Assembly (NCBI GenBank): GCA_003427395.1
Contig: BFEA01000259.1
Coordinates: 452,576 to 479,833 of the forward strand
Direction: 5' to 3'
From: Chara braunii
Lineage: Eukaryota; Streptophyta; Charophyceae; Charales; Characeae
DNA length: 27,258 bases
This document shows, piece by piece, positions 10,146-19,222 of the stretch; positions within the stretch are counted from its first letter, which is position 1, and each line of letters begins with the position of its first letter. The notes beneath the pieces were generated by a model, which made no database searches, was not told the DNA's origin, and worked only from the letters and a program-made list of their open reading frames with translations. The position numbers and the translations under genes were made by a program.

Positions 10146-12014
10146 TTGCGGCGATCACTTGTTGATGTGGAGACGAACATTTTGTTCCTGATCCAGAAAT
10201 CCATCAACTGGGGGCGTATTCTCCACCGCCTCCCCTTCCTGTTTATCCCAGTTGATCCGACTCAGCCCGTCCGCCCGGTTCTTGCTACCAGGAATCCGTT
10301 CCAATTCGAAATTGAACATCCAGATGTACGTCAGCCATCTGGCAACCGTCGGATCCGATGGAATCTAATTCCTTAGAGAGTAGGCCAGGGCGGTCGGATT
10401 TACTCTCAAAATAAACCTCCTGCCGAAGATGTAGTTCCGGAAGATCCGCAGACAGTGGAGGACGGCAAGGGTCTCCCTCTTGAACTGAGAGAAGTTCCTC
10501 TTTGTCATACAGAGGGTCCGACTCTCAAATCACAAGGATCTTTCATTTCCCTCCATGTCCACCTGAATTAGAACTCCCCCTAAGACAGTCGGCCCCGCAT
10601 CTGTTTCAGCAATGAAGGGTCGTGTTTCTGTGGCATCATAATCTGGTGCTCCTAGCACCAACCCTCCTTCTCGAAATTCCTCCTTCATCCTAGCCACCAC
10701 CTCTTCTTGTTCTTCACCCCATACCCATTCCCGATCCTGACAGACTAACTTCCTCAGGTGTTCAGTCTTAGCGGCAAAGTTCTTGACGAAGGCCCTCCAA
10801 AATCCACACGTACTAAGGAAGCTCCTGACATCAGTTATTGAGTGGAACGGAATTGGCCACTCAGTAATCTTGTTCGTCTTCTTCACATTCGGCCTCCGAC
10901 CCTTCTCGTTGCAGACGAACCCCAAAATAGTCGCTTCCCTCATGCAGTGCCTGGACTTAGCCCCGCTCGCCGTGAGGTTATGCTTTTCGAGCAGGCTCAG
11001 GACTTTTTCGAGGTCTTGGATATGCTTCCTGACAAAGCGCCTTACCCCTGGCGAGACTTCGTCGCTCTCTTTCACCGTCGGCCCCTTCACTGCCAGATCC
11101 TCGATGTATGGCTGTGTGATATGGGGGCTGACAGACTGCATAGCCCGAATCATGGCCCGTTGGACCATTGCTACCGCATTGGTCCACCTTTGTGGGGCCA
11201 CGTTTATGTGGATTAGCCCTCGCGGCGTATGCATAGCCGCCACGGGCCTGTCTGGCGGGTAGACTGGGAATTGGTCATATCCTGAGTAAAGGTCTATAAG
11301 TGAGATTATAGGCCTTCCAGCACAGGATTCTGACAGCGCGTCTGCATTGGGCAATCCTCCAGCATCCCGCACGGTCACCGCATTCAATCTTTGCAAATCT
11401 TGCACTCATCGCAGCGTCCCGTTAGGCTTGATAAAGCAGAACCACGGAGACGCATATGGTCCACTCGAATAGTCGGCGACGTGCGTACGTATTTTGCCGT
11501 CGAGGTAATCCACCACCTTATTTTCCTCGTCAGGATTGGGATATCGCGCCCCTCTTATATTCCAAGGCTCATGTGGCATGGTATGGATGCGGATCATAGG
11601 TATCTTGTCCACATCCAGCCTGCTACGCTCCTCGTCACTAAACGCATAGGCGCGATGTCTCATCTTCATTAACTCCACCATCAACGTTCGCTCTTGAGGC
11701 AGTAGGAAGTCGGGTTCCCCTATAATCAACTTCCCCTCGTTCCCTTCGTTGATACGACATGGCCCTGCTAGAGCACTTTCCCCCATTCGTCGTATCAACC
11801 CTCGTTCCCTCTCGTAGTATGCTTCCTTATCTTCTGTAACGAGGACGGGAACCGGACGACACTTCTTATCTACCGTCTTGTACCGCCTTTGGGAACCCTG
11901 GTTAAGCCGTCCCCTAAAAAAGGCCGACTCACAGATTGTGTTTGTGCTGATGCGGGGTTCCTTCCGCTGCCCGGGAGCCGATATACCAGCTCCAACCTTC
12001 CTGCCTCGGGGCAT
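10146..12014 (-). pseudogene. Reverse transcriptase and RNase H region of Pol, broken
   Basis: This copies element RNA into DNA and degrades the RNA strand. RT begins after a frameshift near 11920 from the protease frame. Motifs in order are WFCFIKPNGTLR, then LIDLYSGYDQ (catalytic Asp kept), then PQRWTNAVA, where the family has Gly in place of this Arg, then YIEDLAVKG, where YxDD has become YxED. RNase H shows AETDAGP and NRADGLSR, but LRVNPTAL has Asn where the family expects Asp. Stops lie at 11406-11408, 10530-10532, 10365-10367 and 10155-10157, all in one frame that runs on into integrase. At least two catalytic acids are therefore altered, besides the stops. The domain calls are secure; the expected residues are from family knowledge. 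Confidence 0.88.
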
Positions 12015-13570
12015 TCCAAAACTTGCTCCCTCAGAGCGTGGATGGCATCCGGATCTGCCATCTCATGCGCGGCCACCAAGTCCATGGCCTTCCCGACATC
12101 TGACAGGCTGAGAGAAAATGCTTCCACCCTCTCTCCTGCTTCGGGCTCCGCTCGGAACCTCCAGCGCCCACCTTCCGACTCTTCAATCGTGAATGATCCT
12201 GGATTGGGACGGTTCTTTATACTCCTTGGCCCTGTGTTCCTGCAGGTAATTATCTCGTAATTCCCGCAGGTAGGATCGCATAAGAGGAGGATTAACGTCC
12301 CGTCATGCTTATTAAATATCACGGTCTCTGTCCTGCTTAGGAATGACCTCCCCAGGAGGATTCCGTGATCCACATCCAGCATGATGAAGAAGCAAGCCCG
12401 GGCCTTCACCTTTCCAACCTCGATGAGTACATTCGAGGCTGTCCCATAAAATACGGCCTTGCAACTGGCTCCGTGCAGAATACCGCAGTCAGAACGGTCT
12501 ATATCCAACCCAAATCTGATCGCGTCCGCCTCCCGAATAATGTTCATCTCTGCCCCTGTGTCCACCATTGTCGCGCACTTGGAACCCTTCACCACAAAAT
12601 CCACCGTGCCGCAGGCCACGCACTTCCAATCCATCTTTGTGCCTAACTCCGCCCACTCTGCTTCCTTGGGCAGAATCGTGCCCAGATGGACGTTGGGCAC
12701 CAAGCGCCTCGACAACCTCCCCTTCAGCTCATCGCGGAGTCGCGGGGCCGACGTTAGGATTTCCTTAAGAGTCATTAGGTCATTGTGCCCTTCTAGCAGC
12801 CGGTCGATCACTTTCTCCACGTCAAACCCCTCCTCCAATCGAACCGCATACTTCTTCCTTTTGGGCGGTCCGTCGCGCACGACCGGCTCGACCTCTCCCC
12901 TGGCTCCCTTTTTCCGCGCCCGCTGCTCCGCTCTCTGATCCTCCCCCTTGCGCAGCCTCTCGTCCTCTTCCTCCTCGTTGTCGTCATCCTCTACTTCCAC
13001 GGCCTCTTTTCTTTTTCCTGGCTCCTTCTCCCTCCTCAGAGGTTCCTGGCTGGCACTGGCTCTGGCTTGATTTCTCGTTCGTGCTGCCTGCGCCCGCCGG
13101 GCCTGCGGAGTGAGGGGTCTCCCCATCATCCCTGATGGTGGACACGATCCCACCACATTTACTTCGGGTCGCCCGGGCGCTGACTCCGGACCGGAGTCGT
13201 AGAGGAACACCTTGGGGATGCTAGACTTCCATTTCCTTACTTCCTCACATAGGCCCACCAACTTGTGTTGGTACCTCCCCATCTTATCCAGCAGGTCCTC
13301 CACTTTCCCCAACAAGACGGACAGAGGTTTCATCCTTTCTTCTTCATTTTCGTCATCTGACTCAATGATTATGAGCTCTTCCCCTTTACTTCCTCCTCGT
13401 GGCTCTTGAGTCACTTCCTCTACCCCAATCGGTGGTTCTTTCTTTTCCTGCCATAACCTGAATTCCTCTATCTCCACCGACGACCCTTTTTTTTCCTGCC
13501 ATAGCCTAAACATGGCAAGAGGTGGCAGCCCAGCTGCCGCCCTTCGTTGGGCTTCCGCCCTCACTCCTCA
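11870..13570 (-). pseudogene. Aspartic protease region of Gag-Pol, broken at both ends
   Basis: This would cleave the Gag-Pol polyprotein. The open frame of 564 codons (13564-11870) is the longest in the window. Its first third is charged and coiled-coil-like, with a duplicated RLWQEKK motif and long acidic and basic runs. A cysteine pair (KCVACG) precedes the protease: active site MVDTGAEMNII near 12550, and the flap-side ILLGRSFL near 12350. Both look intact. Upstream the same frame continues past a TGA at 13568-13570 toward the end of Gag. Downstream a frameshift near 11920 leads into RT. The apparent start is not a true start, because this part is expected to be made as a Gag-Pol fusion. 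Confidence 0.85.
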
Positions 13571-13639
13571 GGGTCTTCTGTCAATGGCCTCCCTAAACTG
13601 ATCGTAAATATTCCCATCCATAGTGGAGGAAATCAGCCC

Positions 13640-15074
13640 GTTCCTCTCGTCTTCCCGTCTTATATTACAGAACCTTGATTCCCTTGTTGGTCACAATATT
13701 AACAGATGGCCGTTCTCCAGTCAAAACGGGGTCTTCCATACCCCTGACTTCCCTGATCCCCCTGGCCTTGATACCCTTGGCCTTGGTACCCTTGGCCTTG
13801 GTACCCCTGGCCTTGATTCCCTTGGCCTTGGTACCCTTGGCCTTGACCATTCCATTGCCTTCCTCTTCCGCCACCATTCCTGCCTCGCCCCCTTCCTCCA
13901 CCCCTCCCTCCGTTGCCTTGATTGCCCTGCCCCTGGTTCCCACCTCCAGCCACGCTTCCCTGTGAACTGGGAGTAGGTGACGGTGGCGGGACCACAGGCT
14001 GGGCCTGGGCTGCGGGGTAGATGGGTAGCGGCATACTCGTTTGTGGTCCGGCTGCTGACGGCGGGCTACCCCATAGTACAATTGCATTAATTACCGGCCA
14101 GGGCCACTGTCCGTAGGATGGCACCCCTCCTTGCGAGGGGCTTGTACTAGATGATGGAACCGCTATATTTAAAGGGGTCGCTGTCAAGGCCTGAGGCGCC
14201 TCCGCTTTTCCTGATCCCTGTCCGCCCTGCGCCAAGTTACGCGCTTTGCGCTGGGCCTTCGTCAGGCGCTGCGACACCGGCTCTTCCTCTTCCCAGAGCT
14301 CCTCCTGAGCAGCCTCCTCTATCACCGGCTCCTTTCCTTTCACTTGGACATCCGTTACTACCCTCCTTTGCACCACCGGCTCTGTCGCATACCCGAGCTG
14401 TGCCAATACGTCTGTAACAATCCTTGGTACACCCGGGGTCCCAGAGACGGTCGCATCTCTTTCCTTTCTCTTCCGCCTTTGCATGCGTACCTGACGTTGC
14501 TCCATCTGGTCGAAACACCCAACTTCCACCCCTCTGTCAATGGTGGCCCAGGTTTGGTGCTACCTCCTCCATGCCTCGTCAACTCGACGGCCTCCGATGC
14601 CGTGAGTAGCCCCAGGAAGATGGCGCACTGTGCTTCCTCCGAAATCCCATGAACCTTCCGCGCCCTCTTCTTAAATTATTGAACAAAGGCCCCTATCGTC
14701 GTAAAATCCTTTTTGCTCATTGCCTCAAGGTCCAAGGTAGTCAATAGCCCATCTCCCAGGCGGTATTTCCTCTGCATCCCCTCCTTGAACCTCTCCCAGC
14801 TACCTTGGGCCGCATCTATGACTTTCTTCACTTCCTGGTGGTAGCTGTGGAGGACATACTGAAGAATGCGTTGAAATCTTACCACTTCCGACCGCCCGAC
14901 CAAAGCTTGTTCCACCCGTTCTAGCCATTCCGAGACTCTTTCCCCACAAAAGTGGAAGGTATCGGCTTTAGGGATATTGCTCGGGTTCCTTTCATGCCAG
15001 TCAATGGCCGCAATGAGGTTATCGAGCATCAGACCCTTCTTGGGACCGCCCGATGCGCCGCCGCCTTGCGACAT
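13640..15074 (-). pseudogene. Gag (capsid and nucleocapsid), broken
   Basis: This would form the virus-like particle that packages element RNA. It starts at ATG 15074, 300 bases after the primer-binding site. The capsid part includes FHFCGERVSEWLERVEQAL and WERFKEGMQRKYR, typical of retrotransposon Gag. A TAA at 14676-14678 interrupts it; the same frame stays readable to about 14560, then a frameshift leads to the 14529-13699 frame. That part has a basic stretch (QRRKRKERD), a Pro-rich stretch, a Gly-rich GRGGGRGRGRNGGGRGR tract and a repeat of YQGQG units. The zinc knuckle near 13710-13665 is ruined: a stop (13699-13701) lies between its first two cysteines and Asn takes the His position. 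Confidence 0.85.
13759..13846. repeat. 15-bp tandem repeat coding for YQGQG units in Gag
   Basis: About six units of CTTGGCCTTGGTACC-like sequence encode repeated YQGQG on the minus strand, just before the zinc knuckle. Units differ by one or two bases. Basic, Gly/Gln-rich repeats next to a nucleocapsid suggest RNA binding, but this is inference. Confidence 0.85.
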
Positions 15075-15374
15075 CTTGACAGACCTTTCTCTTCAAGCTC
15101 CCTGATAAGAAAAAAAACAAGCACATCCCTTTATTCAGCATTACACCTTGACCGGTCTATTTCATCCGTCCTACCTAACCCTTAGTACTTACTTTTACCC
15201 AATGTTACGCGTTCGTCCTTCATACATTTCCTTACTCTGGTAGGTAAATTTCCTCACCTATACTTAGTCATTCATTATCTCTCCTCACTTTCTCTTCCTT
15301 CCTTCATGCCTTTTCTCATTCACTTCTCATACCCGAATGTCGTTCCACTAGGGATAATGGTAGACTTTCCGTTA
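15075..15374 (-). other. Untranslated leader between primer-binding site and Gag
   Basis: Three hundred bases lie between the primer-binding site and the Gag ATG. No ORF is supported. In plus reading the stretch is T- and C-rich. A packaging signal would be expected here, but I cannot identify one. Confidence 0.6.
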
Positions 15375-15392
15375 TCCCCGACAACGGCGCCA
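15375..15392 (-). promoter_or_regulatory. Primer-binding site matching tRNA-Asp
   Basis: The minus strand reads TGGCGCCGTTGTCGGGGA, complementary to the 3' end of plant tRNA-Asp apart from about one base. The tRNA CCA end pairs with the first three bases. Two bases (15393-15394) separate it from the LTR terminus CGACA on the minus strand. This fixes both the element's orientation and the inner edge of the 5' LTR. Confidence 0.92.
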
Positions 15393-15485
15393 CCTGTCGA
15401 TCGCATTGGTCCGGCACCGCACCAGGGCAGAGCGGGACCCTCCCGGCCTCGTCACGCAGGAGTAGGTTTAAAAATCCTTCGTCTC

Positions 15486-15500
15486 AAATATATATGGAGC
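15486..15500 (-). promoter_or_regulatory. Possible TATA box of the 5' LTR
   Basis: The minus strand reads CATATATATTTG about 90 bases upstream of the LTR's inner end, a plausible TATA position if R and U5 are short. AT-rich matches are common elsewhere in this LTR, so this is weak. Confidence 0.25.
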
Positions 15501-16127
15501 TTCCTTAAGCCGCTCCGGCCGAGTGCGCCAGCCATACCTCTCGCGAGCCCTTACGACAGGATAGGGCCTACGCGAGGCACGACTTATCTACACCTTACGG
15601 GAGCTGTCAACTCCCTTCGGTGGGCGTATCCCCGCCGAGCTACCAGTCCACAGTACGAAAGCTAATCAGTTGCAATCGCAGAGGTGGACCAGCCGAGGGC
15701 GTTTCTCGTTCGTTGTAGCATAGGGGGTACGCGCGGTACTACTCCTCTATCGGACCCGCACACGAATCGGCATCTTGGGGGGCTGAGGTCCCAAGCGCAA
15801 CCCGTCGTCGGTCGACTAGGACGCATCCCACACACCACACGCACTCCACTTTACAAACACACAAAAATAAAACACGCGCATACACACACGTACGAAACGA
15901 CACAACACAAATAACGCGACAATACTCCTAGCCCCTCGGTATCCAACCCATAACTTTCCGACGCGGAAATCGGGTAAGCGCCGCGCGCGAGACTTAGTAT
16001 AAAACCGCACGGACGCAGGACCTGCTCATATCGACTTGCAATGCAGTCGTACGCAAGCAGTCGCAATGATGGCATACTATGTAGTGCCCATAATCAAGCG
16101 GTCCCTCGTGGATCCGAGTACCGCTTA

Positions 16128-16143
16128 TGACACTCCAGTGTCA
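16128..16143. repeat. Hairpin with perfect 7-bp arms in the 5' LTR
   Basis: The arms are TGACACT and AGTGTCA around the loop CC. A second, one-bulge hairpin (CGTGAGGG/CCCTTCACG) follows within about 30 bases. Confidence 0.8.
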
Positions 16144-16260
16144 GATTCGAAGTGTCGTGAGGGCCTAACCCTTCACGATATTGCACGGCTGAAGGAATAG
16201 CCATGCAGCTGCCACGGCACCTCCAGCTCTCGGCCTGAGTGTCTCGGTAGGCAAATCAAA

Positions 16261-16301
16261 TAGGCTCTGCACGAGGGAAAAACCCTCCCTTGCAGAGCCT
16301 A
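16261..16301. repeat. Strong hairpin, 10-bp plus 5-bp stems, in the 5' LTR
   Basis: The outer arms TAGGCTCTGC and GCAGAGCCTA pair perfectly. Inside them GAGGG and CCCTC pair around AAAAA. This is among the most stable-looking foldbacks in the window. It resembles an intrinsic terminator in form, but that meaning does not apply in a eukaryotic LTR. Confidence 0.85.
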
Positions 16302-16613
16302 GGGCTTGCGGTGTCCTGGACAAGGACCTCGAATCCCGGCCCAGGACCAAACGTCCAAGTAAGAAAAATCATCAAAAAGCAAGAATAAGAATAGAAGGAG
16401 AGGTCTCCCATAAGCCCCTCACCCTCAGCTTCTGAGTAGGATTTTTGTATGGGGACTCTTCAACCCATGCAAAGATTTATCCCAAGTATACCCATGCACA
16501 CATATATAAGGGTTAAGTATGTGATGATCACTTCTCACGGTCTCACTAGGGTCTCTCACAATAATACGTATATGTGTAATCGTAGGCAACCAAATCCAGA
16601 ATTTGATTCACAA

Positions 16614-16784
16614 CACATACCTGCCATCACATCAACGAACCAAATCAACAGCCCACACACTACACGGAGTCAACCCCAACCACCTTCGACACTCATACNC
16701 ACATACCTGCCATCACATCAACGAACCAAATCAACAGCCCACACACTACACGGAGTCAACCCCAACCACCTTCGACACTCATAC
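16614..16784. repeat. Exact 85-bp tandem duplication joined by a single N
   Basis: The bases 16614-16698 are repeated at 16700-16784 without a visible difference, with N at 16699 between them. No other repeat in this LTR is exact. The pattern suggests an assembly join in which overlapping contig ends were not merged. Confidence 0.9.
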
Positions 16785-16854
16785 CCCTCGCTTTTGCCAT
16801 GCAAGCCCTAAACCTTCAGTCCAATCATCCTTAATTGAATACTCAGTACCTTTG

Positions 16855-17053
16855 TTGAATGACCATTCAATAAAAGTCCGGGTGAAACCTTAATAAAACA
16901 ACGAAATGACCAAGGCTAAAGCCTTTTAGGTTGAGTGTGGAGGGAGAGTTGAAATTAAGTTGTAGACTGACCAATCGACAACCGACCTGTTATCAGTGAT
17001 AACAGAAAGTGATCCTCAAGGGATCAAGCTGGATTTAGCCCTGAACTTGGATC
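16855..17053. repeat. Cluster of short perfect hairpins in the 5' LTR
   Basis: Four perfect foldbacks follow each other: TTGAATG/CATTCAA (16855-16870), AAGGCT/AGCCTT (16912-16925), CTGTTATC/GATAACAG (16987-17005) and GATCC/GGATC (17011-17025). A GATC/GATC pair follows near 17048-17060. Loops are only 2 to 5 bases. The sequence between them shows no gene. Confidence 0.8.
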
Positions 17054-17293
17054 AAATGATCAAAAGGACCTGTAACACACGGCAGACCAATCCCCAAGCT
17101 AAGATTATAACTGTGTGGAAAATACAACTCCATAATACATCCTCCCTTAAAATCTTCTTATAAGCTAAACCTAAGTCTACTTTTAAATCATTGCTTAAGC
17201 CAAAGGTAGACCAACTGCAGAATCTCCCCTATTCTGGGTGGATCGCCTGAATTTCCACCTATCAAAATATAATCTATTTTCTCTAAACTAAGA

Positions 17294-17955
17294 AAATTTC
17301 GGCAGCGCTTCCCGTAGGAAAAGTGTCTTTTCATAATTTATATAAGCTCAAGTATGAACGCAGGGATAATCTTTAACTCTGGAAAGTCAAATTTTGTCTA
17401 ACTCTCCGAATTAGTAGAAATTTGGGCACCACTCCCTTTAGAAAGGGAGACTTCTCAGATTTATACTAAGTCAGATATAAAAGCAGAAATAATCTCTAAC
17501 TCTGGAAAGTCAAATTCTGTCTAACTCTCTGAATTAGTAGAAATTTGGGCAGAACTCCCTTTAGAAAGGGAGACTTCCCAAATTTATACTAAGTCAGATA
17601 TGAACTCAAACAACAGCTCCAGCTTAACTTTAGACTGAATTTAACTAACTCCTTAATTTTGCAGAAATTTCGGCAACACTCCCTCTAGAAAAGTGCTATT
17701 CCAAAATTTATACAAGGCTAAGTTCAGATTTTGAAAGTAACATTGTTTTCCCACAGTTCAATTTTTGTCCAACTCCCTGAATTAGCAAAAATTTAGGCAG
17801 CACTCCCTTTACAAAAGGAGACTTCGCAGATTTTAACTAAGCTAGATATATGGAAAAGACAAGTTGAACTTTGATAAGTCAAAAGTTGACTAACTTATTG
17901 GATTTGTAAAAATTTCGGCAGCGCTTCCCGTGGGAAAAGTAACTTGTCAAGATTT
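17294..17955. repeat. Tandem hairpin array B, six units of about 123 bp
   Basis: An AAATTT box followed by GG recurs at 17294, 17418, 17541, 17665, 17789 and 17910 (spacings 124, 123, 124, 124, 121). Each is followed by a hairpin: CTCCCTTT/AAAGGGAG at 17432-17449 and again at 17555-17572, CTCCCTTT/AAAGGAG at 17803-17820, CTTCCC/GGGAAAAG at 17924-17939, and CACT/AGTG at 17677-17695. Units two and three are nearly identical; the others have drifted. I recall similar 'AAATTTCGGCAG' repeats from plant DNA, but could not check. Confidence 0.85.
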
Positions 17956-18251
17956 ATACAAAGCCAAGTATAAGAAAAGATCTCAGAAAATGCAGGAATT
18001 GACCTAAGTAAAAAACGTTGTTAAAGAAAAATGCAGAAATTGATACTAACTCGTATGGCTCTAGCACGTGGCGAGCAACTAAAGCAACTACCTATCAACC
18101 TGAAACTCAGATCAAGTAGCAACCCCACTAAGTCATATGCAAACCAAACCACAAAGGTAAGCACTCTCACCAGCCCAAATTTATTTCATATAGATAGTTC
18201 GTGAATCTTTTTAAGTTCTTGAACCCTTTTTCCCTCTTACACAAGACACAG

Positions 18252-18932
18252 AGCTGGATCATTCGCCATGGAAACAATGCCTAGCTTGCCTTTAAGATAT
18301 ACACGAACAGGTTGTACAACTACTTCTCTCTTTTTTTTGGCGTATGACTAGGTCATTTGCCATGGAAACAATGCCTAGTCGCCCTGAGCTGTTTAATATC
18401 CAAAGTTTAGTATTTCTCTGATTTTGTTTTCAAAAGAAAGGCAAATAAGGGCAGGGGACTGAACCATTCACATTAGAAACAATGTTCAGCTTGCCCAAAC
18501 TATTTCCATTTATACTTTGTATTTTCTCTTCTCTCTTCTTAATGATATGGCTTAGCGTTGGACCATTCACAGTAGAACCAATACCCAGCTGTCAGTTCAC
18601 CTGCAAATATACATAAAGTACTTTCTTTTATACTCTATTTAATTTATGTGCGTGGTTTTCAGGCTAAACCATTCACCATGCAAACAATGCTTAGCCTTAT
18701 ACCAGAAATCCTCCCTCATAATAAATAAGAATTTAAATCCCTTCAATCAGGTAAACCCTCAAAGTTAACTAGAGTAAACAGGTCATTCACAGTAGAAACA
18801 ATGCCTGGTCCTCCAGAAAATAACTAAATGAACATAGCAACCAGGTCATTCACAGTAGAAACAATGCCTGGTCCTTCAAAAAACAGCCAAATAAATATGG
18901 CCATGAGCTATTCACAGTAGAAACAATGCTCA
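18252..18932. repeat. Hairpin array C: fixed core, variable complementary arms
   Basis: Eight units share a core of CATTC, about 6-8 bases, then AGAAACAATG or close to it. Their flanking arms differ but stay complementary: AGCTGG/CCTAGCT (18252), GACTAGG/CCTAGTC (18346), CTGAA/TTCAG (18459), a weak unit near 18556, AGGCTAA/TTAGCCT (18661), CAGG/CCTG (18779), ACCAGG/CCTGGT (18840) and TGAGC/GCTCA (18904). Spacing is irregular (about 60 to 120 bases), and the sequence between units is not obviously repeated, unlike array B. Confidence 0.85.
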
Positions 18933-19205
18933 GGCTTTGGTTGACCCTTCCAAACGCATGCAAAACTGCCTTCCTCCCACCTTCCCCCAGTTCATCCTTA
19001 GTCTGCTTTCTGTCAAAACAAAGATGAAACTTAAGCTTCACTCTCACACATTTTTTTCATTAAGTCTGATTGGGTCATGAAGAGAAAACAAAAACCATAA
19101 GGACAACGCATGCATACCGCAATCATACTACAGGGAAATAGACAAACATGGGTAGTAGTGGGTTATACAGATAAAGATGATTTACCTGAAGGTTCTCTGC
19201 CTCCA

Positions 19206-19222
19206 GAACCTCGCCTAGGTTC
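19206..19222. repeat. Hairpin with perfect 6-bp arms
   Basis: The arms are GAACCT and AGGTTC around CGCCT. Two more foldbacks follow, GTGGG/CCCAC and CGGGTTG...CCCG, before 19300. Together they look faintly like tRNA arms, but the arrangement does not make a tRNA. Confidence 0.7.

Noticed and set aside
18252-18932. CRISPR-like array
   Set aside because: The conserved part is the interior of a hairpin and the variable part is a pair of complementary arms. Spacing is irregular, there are no cas genes, and the context is a eukaryotic LTR.
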